Assembly: GCF_000241525.1 (NCBI RefSeq)
Contig: NZ_AHIL01000012.1
Span: 62,001-126,000, forward strand
Origin: Comamonas testosteroni ATCC 11996
Lineage (GTDB): Bacteria > Pseudomonadota > Gammaproteobacteria > Burkholderiales > Burkholderiaceae_C
DNA: 64,000 nucleotides
Direction of reading: 5' to 3'
Below, piece by piece: positions 17,092 through 25,637 of this stretch (the stretch's first letter is position 1; the number at the start of each line of letters is the position of its first letter). The notes below the pieces were generated by a model, which saw nothing but the letters and a program-made list of their open reading frames with translations, did no database searches and had not been told where the DNA came from. Both the position numbers and the translations under genes were made by a program.

Positions 17092-18396
17092 ATGGCAGTC
17101 TGGGCTTTAGGTATCAATCACCACACGGCGCCGCTCGATATGCGGGGCCGTTTTGCGTTCGCGCTCGATCAGATCGCGCCGACGCTGCAAGGCCTGCGCG
17201 CATCCCTGTCCCACGCGGGCCGGGCTCACAGTGCCGTGGAAACCGCCATCCTCTCCACCTGCAACCGCACCGAGATCTACTGCGCTGCCGACGCCCCCGC
17301 CATGGATCACACCATGCACTGGCTGGCCAGCAGCGGCGGCGTAGCGCCTGAGCTGCTGCGCCAGCACTCGTATCTGCTGCAGGACGGCTCGGTCGCCCGT
17401 CACGCCTTCCGCGTGGCCTCGGGCCTGGACTCCATGGTGCTGGGCGAGGCCCAGATCCTTGGCCAGATGAAGAACGCCGTGCGCGCTGCCGAGACCGCAG
17501 GTGCCCTGGGCACCACGCTCAACCAGCTGTTCCAACGCAGCTTTGCCGTGGCCAAGGAAGTGCGCAGCTCTACCGAGATCGGTGCGCACAGCATCTCCAT
17601 GGCTGCCGCTGCCGTGCGTCTGGCCGGCCAGCTGTTCGAAGACCTGAGCAAGATCCGCGTGCTGTTCGTGGGCGCGGGCGAGATGATCGAGCTGGTCTCC
17701 ACCCACTTTGCCGCCCGCAACCCCAGGCAGATCACCATCGCCAACCGCACCATGGAGCGTGGCGAAAAGCTGGCGGCCCAGTTCGGCGCCGGCACCATGC
17801 GCCTGGCCGACCTGCCCGAGCATCTGCACGAGTACGACGCCATCATCAGCTGCACGGCATCCACCCTGCCCATCATCGGCCTGGGTGCCGTGGAGTCCGC
17901 TCTCAAGAAGCGCAAGCGCCGCCCCATCTTCATGGTGGACCTGGCCGTGCCGCGCGATATCGAATCCGAGGTCAAGAACCTCAACGACGTCTATCTCTAT
18001 ACCGTGGACGATCTGGCAACCGTCGTGCGCACCGGTCAGGCCCAGCGCCAGGCCGCCGTGCAGCAGGCCGAGGTCATCATCGACACCGGCGTGCAGAGCT
18101 TTATGCAATGGATGGACCAGCGCAACCCCGTGGGCGGCGCGGTCTCGCTGATCCAGCAGGTCAATGCCCAGGCCGACGAATGGCGTGCGCTGGAAATTGC
18201 CCGCGCCAAAAAGCTGCTGGCCAAGGGCGAAGACATTGACACCGTGCTGGAAGCGCTCTCGCGCGGCCTCACACAGAAAATGCTGCACGGCACCATGGCC
18301 GAGCTGCACAAGGGCGACGCCGAAGAGCGCGCCCAGACAGCGGACACCGTCTCCCGTCTGTTCCTGCGCGCCAGCCGCAACCCCAGCAAGCTTTAG
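17092..18396 (+). CDS. hemA: Glutamyl-tRNA reductase
   Basis: A 434-residue enzyme of the C5 pathway that reduces glutamyl-tRNA(Glu) to glutamate-1-semialdehyde, the first step of haem synthesis. The catalytic Cys lies in STCNRTEIY (C57), followed by the NADPH-binding segment [10 protein letters not shown] near residue 187, and the C-terminal dimerisation helices. The N-terminus [19 protein letters not shown] is the usual one for this family in Comamonadaceae, which fixes the ATG at 17092 although no ribosome binding site exists. prfA follows after 126 bases in the same direction, as in many proteobacteria. Confidence 0.96.
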   Translation: MAVWALGINHHTAPLDMRGRFAFALDQIAPTLQGLRASLSHAGRAHSAVETAILSTCNRTEIYCAADAPAMDHTMHWLASSGGVAPELLRQHSYLLQDGSVARHAFRVASGLDSMVLGEAQILGQMKNAVRAAETAGALGTTLNQLFQRSFAVAKEVRSSTEIGAHSISMAAAAVRLAGQLFEDLSKIRVLFVGAGEMIELVSTHFAARNPRQITIANRTMERGEKLAAQFGAGTMRLADLPEHLHEYDAIISCTASTLPIIGLGAVESALKKRKRRPIFMVDLAVPRDIESEVKNLNDVYLYTVDDLATVVRTGQAQRQAAVQQAEVIIDTGVQSFMQWMDQRNPVGGAVSLIQQVNAQADEWRALEIARAKKLLAKGEDIDTVLEALSRGLTQKMLHGTMAELHKGDAEERAQTADTVSRLFLRASRNPSKL

Positions 18397-18479
18397 CGGC
18401 GCTCGCCCGCTTTGGCGCTGCCGTCCTCGTGCAGCGCATGGCCCGGCCGTGGCCTGCCCTCCCTCCTTCCTGACTCCAC

Positions 18480-18501
18480 AAAGGTGAGCACCCTCACCTT
18501 T
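18480..18501 (+). other. Perfect hairpin just upstream of prfA
   Basis: AAAGGTGAG-CACC-CTCACCTTT forms a nine-base perfect stem with a four-base loop, ending 21 bases before the prfA ATG. No T run follows, so it is not a classic terminator. It could act in mRNA processing or translation control in the hemA-prfA message. Confidence 0.6.
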
Positions 18502-18522
18502 CTCAAGCCCTAGGTACCCCCT

Positions 18523-19602
18523 ATGCAAGACTTTTTGCGCAACCAGCTCGAACGCTACGCCCAACGCCTGCAGGAGCTGGATTTCCTGCTCTCGCGCGAA
18601 GACATCATGGGCGACATGAAGCAGTACCGCACCATCTCGCGCGAACATGCCGATGTGACGGCCATTGCCAGCCGCTACACCCGCTACCTGCAGACCGAAG
18701 CCGACATCGCCGCTGCGCGTGAAATGCTGGACGACCCCGACATGGCCGAAATGGCGCAGGAAGAGATCGGCAGCGGCGAGGCCGAGCTGATCAAGCTCGA
18801 GGACGAGCTGCAGCGCCTGCTGCTGCCCAAGGACCCCGACGATGCCCGCCCCGCCTTTGTCGAAATCCGCGCCGGCACGGGTGGCGACGAGTCGGCCCTG
18901 TTTGCCGGCGACCTGATCCGCATGTACACCCGCTACGCCGCCAACGTGGGCTGGAAGGTGGAAGTGATGAGCGCCAGCGAAAACGAAATCGGCGGCTACA
19001 AGGAAGTCGTGCTGCGCATCGAGGGCGACAATGTGTACGGCGCGCTGCGCTTCGAGTCGGGCGGCCACCGCGTGCAGCGTGTGCCCGCCACCGAAACCCA
19101 GGGACGCATCCACACCAGCGCATGCACCGTGGCCGTGATGCCGGAGCCCGACGAGGCCGAGGCCATCACGCTCAATCCTGCCGATCTACGCATCGACACC
19201 TTTCGCGCCAGCGGTGCCGGCGGCCAGCATATCAACAAGACCGACTCCGCCGTGCGCGTGGTCCACCTGCCCACAGGCATCGTGGCCGAATGCCAGGACG
19301 GCCGCAGCCAGCACAGCAACAAGGCCAAGGCCCTGCAGGTGCTGCAGGCCCGCATCCAGGAAAAGGAACGCAGCGAGCGGGCCGCCAAGGAAGCGGCCAT
19401 GCGCAAGGGCCTGATCGGCTCGGGCGACCGCAGCGACCGCATCCGCACCTACAACTTCCCCCAGGGCCGCCTCACCGACCACCGCATCAACCTCACGCTG
19501 TACAAGCTGCTGGCCGTGATGGAAGGCGATCTGGGCGATGTGATCCAGGCCCTGCAACATGCGCGCGAGGCCGAGCTGCTGGCGGAGCTGGCCGCATCCT
19601 GA
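18523..19602 (+). CDS. prfA: Peptide chain release factor 1
   Basis: A 359-residue class I release factor recognising UAA and UAG. The GGQ catalytic loop reads [18 protein letters not shown] near residue 232, and the gene length matches RF1. The anticodon-mimic region includes the [13 protein letters not shown] segment that follows the codon-reading PxT motif region. The Gln of GGQ is the methylation target of PrmC, whose gene lies 2.6 kb downstream on the same strand. The two are separated here by an exported dikinase-like gene and a SUKH-3 gene, whereas prmC usually follows prfA directly. Confidence 0.96.
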   Translation: MQDFLRNQLERYAQRLQELDFLLSREDIMGDMKQYRTISREHADVTAIASRYTRYLQTEADIAAAREMLDDPDMAEMAQEEIGSGEAELIKLEDELQRLLLPKDPDDARPAFVEIRAGTGGDESALFAGDLIRMYTRYAANVGWKVEVMSASENEIGGYKEVVLRIEGDNVYGALRFESGGHRVQRVPATETQGRIHTSACTVAVMPEPDEAEAITLNPADLRIDTFRASGAGGQHINKTDSAVRVVHLPTGIVAECQDGRSQHSNKAKALQVLQARIQEKERSERAAKEAAMRKGLIGSGDRSDRIRTYNFPQGRLTDHRINLTLYKLLAVMEGDLGDVIQALQHAREAELLAELAAS

Positions 19603-19700
19603 GGCCACAGGCATTGCCCTGCGACAGGGGCCAGCCAGGCTGCAGCCGGCTCGAACCCGGCCCACTCGAACGACTCGCCAGAAATGGGGACAATTTCAAG

Positions 19701-21677
19701 ATGACACAGCGCTTTTTGCCGGTTCTGGTTTCTGCCCTGCTATCGGGCCTGTTGTTCGCATCGACCGCCGCCCAGGCCCAGGCCTTGCGCAAGCCATCGG
19801 CCTATGACTCGGGTGCGGGCAGCCCGGTCGACGCCAGCGGCAACCGCAACGCTCCTGCCAGCCTTCCGGCCCTGGCCAGCCGCGCCGATTTCGACCGCGT
19901 GGCCCGCATCTTCGACCCAGCCAGCGCCATGCCCCATGTGCTGTTTGTGATCGACCGCCAAAGCAAAAGCACGCCGCTGCATTTCATCAACACGCCGCGC
20001 TATGCGTTTCACGAAGATTTTCTGCGCGCCAAAGGCCTGCTGCAGGGCGGCAAGCCTGCGCTCAACCGCAATTACCGCGAACCGGGCCGCCGTTTCATTC
20101 TCGGCACTCTGAGCTGGCAGCCCGCGCTCAAGGACTACAGCTACGAGTTCTGGGAGGGCGACCAACTCACGCCCGAGCTGCTGCAGACCACGGCGGCTGC
20201 ACTGAAAACCGGCTTCTTCGCCCCTGTGCGCTTCAAGGCCAACTCCACTCAGCAGGAAGCCGTGGCCCAGCAGGCCGGTGTTGCAGCAGTCACCCAGGCC
20301 CAGTTGCTGGGTGCCCAGACCTATCTGCCGCTGAATCAGGGCCAGGCCGTGGGCCGGCTGCGCATCCTGAACCAGGACGAAGAGGTGAATGATCTTGAGC
20401 CCAGGGACATCGTGCTGCTGCGCGAAGTGCCCATCAGCCTGCCGCCCGTGGCCGGCGTGGTGACGGAAAGGCCGTCAACCGTGCTGTCTCATGTCAATTT
20501 GCTGGCGCGCGGCTGGGGCGTACCCAATGCCTATGTGCAAAAAGCTGCCGAGCAATATGCTGCCTTCAACGGCCGCTGGGTGCATATCGACGTACAGCCC
20601 ACCGGCTTTGCGCTGCGCGCCGCCACGGCCGCCGAACAGCAGAGCGCCGAAAAGCAGGCCCTGCACCACCCCGCCAAGCGCCGCAAGGTCTTGCTTCAGC
20701 CCGATCTGCGCCGCAGCGAGCTGGTTCCCCTGGCCGCCCTGCGCAGCGCAGATCGCCGCCGCTGCGGTGCCAAGGCCGCCAATCTGGGCGAGATCCAGTC
20801 CGCTCGTCTGGCAGACGTCAGCGTGCCCGATGGCTTTTGCATTCCGTTTGCTGCCTATGCCGACTTCATGCGCGCCAACGGCCTGGCCGAGCGCATTGCC
20901 CGCATGCGCCAGCAGCCCGGCTTCGCGGCGGATGCAGGCATCCGAAGGCAAGCCCTGTCCGCGCTGCAGGCCGAAATCGAGCAATGGCCCGTCAGCCCGG
21001 CCGTGGCCGATGCCTGGACCCAGCGCTGGTCCGCCCAGCTAGGCAGCCAGGGCGTGTTCGTACGCAGCTCTTCCAGCTCCGAAGACCTGCCCAACTTCAG
21101 CGGAGCAGGCCTGTACACCACCGTGCCCAATGTGCGCAGCGGCACGGATCTGGCCGCCGCCGTGCGCAAGGTCTGGGCCTCGGTCTACAACTTCGAGGCC
21201 TGGGAAGCCAGACAGGCAGCGGGCATAGACGACGCGCAGGTGATGATGTCGGTGTTTGTGCAAAAAGCCGTGGACTCCTCTGCATCGGGCGTGATGATCA
21301 CCCGCGACCCCTTCGATGCCTCGCACCGCTACATGAGCTATATCGCCGCCAAGCGCGGCATAGGCATCCGCGTGGTCGAGGGCCGGCGGGTTGCAGAGCA
21401 GATCCTCTACTCCAGCCGTAGCAAGGCTGTGCAGGTGCTCAACCGCTCCCAGGACGATGTGGCGCTGCAGCTGGATGCCAAGGGCGGCGTGCGTGAAGTG
21501 GCGGTAACTGCCGGCCGCGCCGTGCTCAGCGACGCACTGGTGCAGCGACTGGCCCGCGCCGGAGCCGGTATCAAGCAGCGCTTTGGCGGCAAGGACCAGG
21601 ACATCGAGTGGGCCGTGCAGGGCGATCAGCTCATCATCCTGCAGGCGCGCCCCTTCATCTCGGCGCCCGGACGTTAA
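19701..21677 (+). CDS. Exported PEP/pyruvate dikinase-like protein with glucan-dikinase domain order
   Basis: A 658-residue protein with a clear Sec signal peptide (MTQRFLPVLVSALLSGLLFA; AQAQ-type cleavage near residue 27). After a roughly 200-residue N-terminal region comes a mobile phosphohistidine-type segment, TVLSHVNLLARGWGVPNAY, with the putative catalytic His at residue 264. An ATP-grasp (PPDK N-terminal) domain follows: GAKAANLGEI near 356, VRSSSSSEDLPNFSGAGLY near 454, SGVMITRDPF, and the final DIEWAVQGDQLIILQARP near 637-651. The order His domain then ATP domain, and the SHV.LLAR motif, resemble plant alpha-glucan water dikinase rather than PEP synthase. An ATP-dependent enzyme in the periplasm is unexpected. 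The start is set by the signal peptide. The function is unknown. Confidence 0.85.
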   Translation: MTQRFLPVLVSALLSGLLFASTAAQAQALRKPSAYDSGAGSPVDASGNRNAPASLPALASRADFDRVARIFDPASAMPHVLFVIDRQSKSTPLHFINTPRYAFHEDFLRAKGLLQGGKPALNRNYREPGRRFILGTLSWQPALKDYSYEFWEGDQLTPELLQTTAAALKTGFFAPVRFKANSTQQEAVAQQAGVAAVTQAQLLGAQTYLPLNQGQAVGRLRILNQDEEVNDLEPRDIVLLREVPISLPPVAGVVTERPSTVLSHVNLLARGWGVPNAYVQKAAEQYAAFNGRWVHIDVQPTGFALRAATAAEQQSAEKQALHHPAKRRKVLLQPDLRRSELVPLAALRSADRRRCGAKAANLGEIQSARLADVSVPDGFCIPFAAYADFMRANGLAERIARMRQQPGFAADAGIRRQALSALQAEIEQWPVSPAVADAWTQRWSAQLGSQGVFVRSSSSSEDLPNFSGAGLYTTVPNVRSGTDLAAAVRKVWASVYNFEAWEARQAAGIDDAQVMMSVFVQKAVDSSASGVMITRDPFDASHRYMSYIAAKRGIGIRVVEGRRVAEQILYSSRSKAVQVLNRSQDDVALQLDAKGGVREVAVTAGRAVLSDALVQRLARAGAGIKQRFGGKDQDIEWAVQGDQLIILQARPFISAPGR

Positions 21678-21686
21678 GAGTTCGCC

Positions 21687-22220
21687 ATGCTGAAATTCGA
21701 CTCACCTGTCGTGGTTGAGCTGCTGCAAGCCCAGGGCTGGACCTCGCAGCGAGAGGTCGCCATACCCGCGCCTGTGCAAAGCGCTCTGGACCGTCAGCCC
21801 CGACTGGCCGGCCATCCTGCCGTGGCTGCACTGCAGAACCTGGCGGGCTTGCACATCGGCCAGGTGGGCAAGGGCCGGGAATGCGCAAGCAGCGATATAG
21901 AGTTTGACTGGCTCGAAGCGCATTTCACCGGCGAAGATGCGGACGACGCCCTGCTCTCTTGGGAACAGCGCCTGAACACCCGGCTGATACCACTTGCCGA
22001 AGTTCACCATGCGCACGGCCAGCTGCTGATGGCGGGCGATGGACGCTGCTTTTCCTGGTCCTTTGTAGGTATGAGCTTCGAGGGCGAGAATCTTCAGCAG
22101 GCGCTGGAGCATCTGTTGCTGGGCATACGTTCGCGCCCCATGCTGGAGCCCGGCCAGCCATCGTCCCAGCTGTACGGCACGCTCTACAAGGCGGACGCCC
22201 CCGAGATATACCCTTACTGA
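21687..22220 (+). CDS. SUKH-3 domain protein (immunity-like)
   Basis: A 177-residue protein with the SUKH-3 pattern: an N-terminal LLQAQGWTSQREV, then LAGLHIGQVGKGRECASSDIEFDW, then LNTRLIPLAEVHHAHGQLLMAGDGRCFSW and a C-terminal alpha segment (LQQALEHLLLGIRSR), given here in pieces. SUKH proteins are mainly immunity proteins against polymorphic or contact-dependent toxins, although some have other roles. It begins nine bases after the dikinase-like gene stops, so the two share a transcript. No toxin gene with a recognisable nuclease or deaminase domain lies nearby, so it is either an orphan immunity gene or works with the exported protein. Confidence 0.8.
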   Translation: MLKFDSPVVVELLQAQGWTSQREVAIPAPVQSALDRQPRLAGHPAVAALQNLAGLHIGQVGKGRECASSDIEFDWLEAHFTGEDADDALLSWEQRLNTRLIPLAEVHHAHGQLLMAGDGRCFSWSFVGMSFEGENLQQALEHLLLGIRSRPMLEPGQPSSQLYGTLYKADAPEIYPY

Positions 22221-22251
22221 ATTTCCGAAGAAGATGGCCGCCGGCCAAGCC

Positions 22252-23109
22252 ATGACCGAATTCTCGCCCCCCTCTTTCTCCGTCGCTCAAGCCCTGCAGC
22301 AAGCCGCCAGCCAGGGTCTGGCGCGTGTCGATGCACAGATGCTGCTGCTGCACTTGATGCAGCAGCCAGCGCATGCCCGCGCCTGGCTCATCACCCATGA
22401 CGGTGATCTACTGAACGCAGAGCAACAGGCCCGCTGGAGCCAGCTGTGCGCCCTGCGCCAGCAAGGCACGCCAGTCGCCTATCTGACGGGAAGCAAGGAG
22501 TTCTACGGCCTGGATCTGGCCGTGGACAGCAGGGTGCTGGACCCGCGCCCCGATACCGAGACCCTGGTGGACTGGGCGCTGGAACTCATGCCCCAAGGGC
22601 AGCCCGCTCGCGTCGTAGATCTGGGCACGGGTAGCGGTGCCATTGCCCTGGCCCTGCAAAGCCAGCGCCCCGCAGCCCGGGTCATCGCCGTGGATGCCAG
22701 CGCCGATGCCCTGGCCGTGGCCCGCAGCAACGCCGCCCGGCTCCAACTGCCCGTGCAGTTCGCCCATGGCAGCTGGCTGGAGCCTTTGGACGGGCATGAA
22801 CCTGTCGATCTGATCGTCAGCAATCCGCCCTATATCCGCGCCGACGACCCGCACCTGGCGGCGCTGACCCACGAACCGCTGTCGGCCCTGGCCAGCGGCG
22901 CGGACGGACTGGAGGACATACGCAGCATCATCGACCAGGCTCCGGAGCGACTGAAGGCGGGCGGCTGGCTGCTCTTCGAGCATGGCTGGGATCAGGCCGA
23001 AGACGTGGCGCGGCTCATGCAAGCGGCCGGCTTCGAGCAAGTGCAGCACCGCCACGACCTGGCCGGCATTGCGCGCTGCACAGGCGGCTGCCGAAGCGGC
23101 AAGGCTTGA
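22252..23109 (+). CDS. prmC: Release factor glutamine methyltransferase
   Basis: A 285-residue SAM-dependent N5-glutamine methyltransferase (HemK) that modifies the GGQ glutamine of RF1 and RF2. It shows an N-terminal helical substrate domain, SAM motif VVDLGTGSGAIALAL near residue 120, and the catalytic NPPY in LIVSNPPYIRADDPHL near 192. I chose the ATG at 22252, where the family similarity starts; the upstream in-frame ATG at 22234 adds six residues. It starts 31 bases after the SUKH-3 gene and is probably co-transcribed with it. Confidence 0.95.
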   Translation: MTEFSPPSFSVAQALQQAASQGLARVDAQMLLLHLMQQPAHARAWLITHDGDLLNAEQQARWSQLCALRQQGTPVAYLTGSKEFYGLDLAVDSRVLDPRPDTETLVDWALELMPQGQPARVVDLGTGSGAIALALQSQRPAARVIAVDASADALAVARSNAARLQLPVQFAHGSWLEPLDGHEPVDLIVSNPPYIRADDPHLAALTHEPLSALASGADGLEDIRSIIDQAPERLKAGGWLLFEHGWDQAEDVARLMQAAGFEQVQHRHDLAGIARCTGGCRSGKA

Positions 23110-23236
23110 TTTCCAGACCTCCACCCCAAAATATCCAGTCAGCAAGATTTCCTCACAGCATCGCATTGCTTGCGGTCGGTGAAATAATTGCAGACATCGC
23201 GGCTGGTACCGCCATTTCCAAAATCCGGAGCCCACT

Positions 23237-23557
23237 ATGAGCAACACTCAACAACGCATCGACGACCTGGTCAAGAACAACGACATCCTGCTGTTCATGA
23301 AGGGCAACGCCAGCTTCCCTCAGTGCGGCTTCTCCGGCCGTGCCATCCAGATCCTCAAGGCCTGCGGCGTGGATGCCAAGTCCATCGCCACCGTGAACGT
23401 GCTGGAAGATCAGGAAATCCGCCAGGGCATCAAGGACTACAGCCAGTGGCCCACCATCCCCCAGCTCTACATCAAGGGCGAATTCATCGGCGGCTCGGAC
23501 ATCATGATGGAGATGTACGAATCGGGCGAGCTGCAGCAAGTGCTGGCCGCCAAGTAA
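23237..23557 (+). CDS. grxD: Monothiol glutaredoxin (CGFS type)
   Basis: A 106-residue Grx4-type glutaredoxin with FMKGNASFPQCGFSGRA (the CGFS active site near residue 30), WPTIPQLYIKGEFIGGSDI and the C-terminal GELQQVL. CGFS glutaredoxins bind 2Fe-2S clusters with glutathione, usually as a bridged dimer, and pass them to target proteins. prmC-grxD adjacency is common in Burkholderiales. Its terminator directly abuts the next gene. Confidence 0.96.
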   Translation: MSNTQQRIDDLVKNNDILLFMKGNASFPQCGFSGRAIQILKACGVDAKSIATVNVLEDQEIRQGIKDYSQWPTIPQLYIKGEFIGGSDIMMEMYESGELQQVLAAK

Positions 23558-23574
23558 GCCCAAGCTGTCTGCAA

Positions 23575-23599
23575 GCCACCGGCCCCCGGTGGCTTTTTT
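23575..23599 (+). terminator. Terminator of grxD touching the RNase H-like start codon
   Basis: A perfect eight-base stem GCCACCGG-CCC-CCGGTGGC is followed by TTTTTT, then C and the ATG of the next gene at 23601. Confidence 0.9.
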
Positions 23600-23600
23600 C

Positions 23601-24047
23601 ATGCCGCCCCCCAAACCCGCGCCTGCCCATCACTGCTGTATCCATATCGATGGCAGCGCCCTGCCCAACCCCGGCCCCATGAGCCTGGGCGTGTTGCTGC
23701 AGCTGCCCGACGGCAGCCGCCATACGCTGTCGCAGGATCTGCACCGCAGCGGCTGCAACAACGAAGCCGAGCTGCGGGCCCTGATGGCAGCCCTGACGCT
23801 GGCACGCGATCTCGGCGCGCGCAGCCTGACCGTGCGCACCGACTCCCAGGTGCTGCTGGAGCAGCTCGGCCCGCCCACGGCCAAGCCGACGCGGCCGATT
23901 GCACGGCTCAGCCAGCTGTTCGAAGCCGCCCGTGCACAGATGCAGGGCTTTGACGAGCTGGTGCTGCAATGGGTGCCCAGGCACCGCAATACCGAGGCCG
24001 ATGCGCTGGCACGCATGGCCCATTCAGCAGCCGCGCTTCAGCACTGA
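23601..24047 (+). CDS. RNase HI-like (RVT_3) protein
   Basis: A 148-residue protein with all four RNase H acidic positions in recognisable motifs: IHIDGSALPNPGP (Asp near residue 14), NNEAELRALMAAL (Glu), VRTDSQVLLEQL (Asp) and HRNTEADALARMA (Asp). This is the reverse-transcriptase-like RNase H branch, distinct from classical rnhA. It should cleave RNA in RNA-DNA hybrids. The ATG at 23601 follows the grxD terminator by one base and has no ribosome binding site. The only upstream alternative, GTG at 23589, lies inside the terminator stem. Expression may therefore depend on readthrough or an unusual initiation. Confidence 0.85.
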   Translation: MPPPKPAPAHHCCIHIDGSALPNPGPMSLGVLLQLPDGSRHTLSQDLHRSGCNNEAELRALMAALTLARDLGARSLTVRTDSQVLLEQLGPPTAKPTRPIARLSQLFEAARAQMQGFDELVLQWVPRHRNTEADALARMAHSAAALQH

Positions 24048-24144
24048 AGCCAGTACAGCTGCCTGCCACAGGCTTTATGTGGTCGAATAGAGACTCCTTG
24101 ATAACCGGCCGCAGGCACGTCGGCGTGCCGCAGCAGCCCTGCCT

Positions 24145-25527
24145 ATGAGTGTGTCCCAAAGCCTTGCGGTGATTGTTCTGCTGATTGTGCTCAGCGCCTT
24201 TTTCTCTGTGGCGGAGATTTCTCTGGCCGCCTCCCGTCGCCTGCGCCTGCGCCAGATGGCCGACGACGGCAACGAGGGAGCCGAGCATGCGCTGCGCGTA
24301 CAGGAGCAGCCGGGCGAATATTTCACCGTGGTGCAAGTGGGACAGAATGCCGTCGCCATCCTCGGCGGCATCGTAGGCGAGGGTGCGTTCAGCCCTGCGC
24401 TGACCGAGTTCTTTTCGATATGGTGTTCGCCCAGCCTCTCGACAACGCTCGGCTTCCTGCTCTCGTTTTTCATAGTCACCTCGGCCTTCATCCTGCTGGC
24501 CGATCTGTTGCCGCGCCGCATCAGCATGAACGAGCCCGAGCGCTATGTGGTGCGCGTGCTGGCGCCCATGCGCTGGTTTGTGGTGATCTTCAAGCCCATC
24601 ATCTGGTTCTACAACCTGGCGACCGACACCCTGTTTCGCCTGCTGGGCCTGCCTGCCACGCGCGACGAGCGCATCACCAGCGACGACATCCTGGCCATGA
24701 CCGAAGCGGGCACCAAGGCCGGCGTGCTGGCCGCCCGCGAGCAGCAGGTGATTGCCAATGTGTTCGAGCTGGACTCGCGCACCGTGGCCTCGGCCATGAC
24801 CCAGCGTGACAGCGTGGCCTTTTTCTACCGCGACGACAGCGACGCCATCATTCGCGCCCGCATTGCCGAAGAGCCCTTCTCCACCTACCCGGTCTGCGAC
24901 GGCGATATCGACCATGTGATCGGCTATGTGGATGCCAAGGACCTGTTCCAGCGCGCGCTCAACAACCAGCCGCTGTCGCTCAGAGACGACAGCCTGATCC
25001 GCAAGGTGCTCATCGTGCCCGACCGCCTGACGCTGGCCGAGGTGCTGGAGCAGTTCCGCATGGTGCACGAGGACTTTGCCGTCATCGTCAACGAATACAG
25101 CCTGGTCGTGGGCGTGGTGACGCTCAACGACGTGATGAGCACGGTGATGGGAGATCTGGTCGGCCCGACCGACGAGGAACAGATCATCCGCCGCGACGAG
25201 CATTCCTGGCTGATCGACGGCATCACGCCCATCGAGGACGTGATGCGCGTGCTGCATCTGGACGATATGCCGCATGACGACGAGTACGAAACGCTGGCCG
25301 GCTTTCTCATGGTCATGCTGCGCCGCGTGCCGCGCCGCACCGATACCGTTACCTGGGGCGGCTTCAAGTTCGAGGTGCTGGACGTGGACAGCTACCGCAT
25401 CGACCAGGTCATGGTGACCCAGCTGCCCGAGCCCGCGGCCGAATCTGCCGCACCTTCGGCGGCCGCTGCGGCCAAGGTACAGGGCAGCGCTGCCCAGGCC
25501 CAGGCTGGCAAAAGCAGCCACTCCTAA
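24145..25527 (+). CDS. CNNM/CorC-type membrane protein with CBS domains
   Basis: A 460-residue member of the hemolysin-C/CNNM family. The N-terminal DUF21 membrane domain has spans near residues 5-25 and 105-130, with SAFFSVAEISLAASRRLRLR. A tandem CBS pair follows (ITSDDILAMTEAG to LTLNDVMS), then a C-terminal CorC_HlyC transporter-associated domain (TVTWGGFKFEVLDVDSYRIDQV region). Relatives export or sense Mg2+/Co2+; the older 'hemolysin' label is historical. An R2 repeat and terminator follow its stop. Confidence 0.9.
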   Translation: MSVSQSLAVIVLLIVLSAFFSVAEISLAASRRLRLRQMADDGNEGAEHALRVQEQPGEYFTVVQVGQNAVAILGGIVGEGAFSPALTEFFSIWCSPSLSTTLGFLLSFFIVTSAFILLADLLPRRISMNEPERYVVRVLAPMRWFVVIFKPIIWFYNLATDTLFRLLGLPATRDERITSDDILAMTEAGTKAGVLAAREQQVIANVFELDSRTVASAMTQRDSVAFFYRDDSDAIIRARIAEEPFSTYPVCDGDIDHVIGYVDAKDLFQRALNNQPLSLRDDSLIRKVLIVPDRLTLAEVLEQFRMVHEDFAVIVNEYSLVVGVVTLNDVMSTVMGDLVGPTDEEQIIRRDEHSWLIDGITPIEDVMRVLHLDDMPHDDEYETLAGFLMVMLRRVPRRTDTVTWGGFKFEVLDVDSYRIDQVMVTQLPEPAAESAAPSAAAAAKVQGSAAQAQAGKSSHS

Positions 25528-25533
25528 ATCAGC

Positions 25534-25609
25534 AGCATCTTTCGCTTACCCCAAAAGGACTTCAGGTTCTTTTCTTGCTGAAAACAATGAAAAGAGAGCG
25601 CTAGGTGCT
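25534..25609 (+). repeat. R2 AT-rich hairpin repeat, copy 2
   Basis: The left arm is AGCAT-CTTT-CGCTT (25534-25547) and the right arm GAGCG-CTAG-GTGCT (25596-25609), with the inner pair TTCAG (25561) and CTGAA (25578). Both this copy and copy 1 begin directly at a stop codon in the context TAAATCAG[T/C]AGC. The right arm is also part of the terminator stem. Confidence 0.65.
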
Positions 25610-25619
25610 CTCTTTTTTT
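25593..25619 (+). terminator. Terminator after the CNNM gene
   Basis: AGAGAGC-N7-GCTCTCT is followed by a run of seven T. It lies between convergent genes, with the transglycosylase gene ending at 25638. Confidence 0.88.
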
Positions 25620-25637
25620 CTGTATATCGCCACGGTA

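Noticed and set aside
17107..19113. A 668-codon minus-strand frame across hemA and prfA
   Set aside because: It runs antisense through two conserved genes and their gap, with no recognisable domain.
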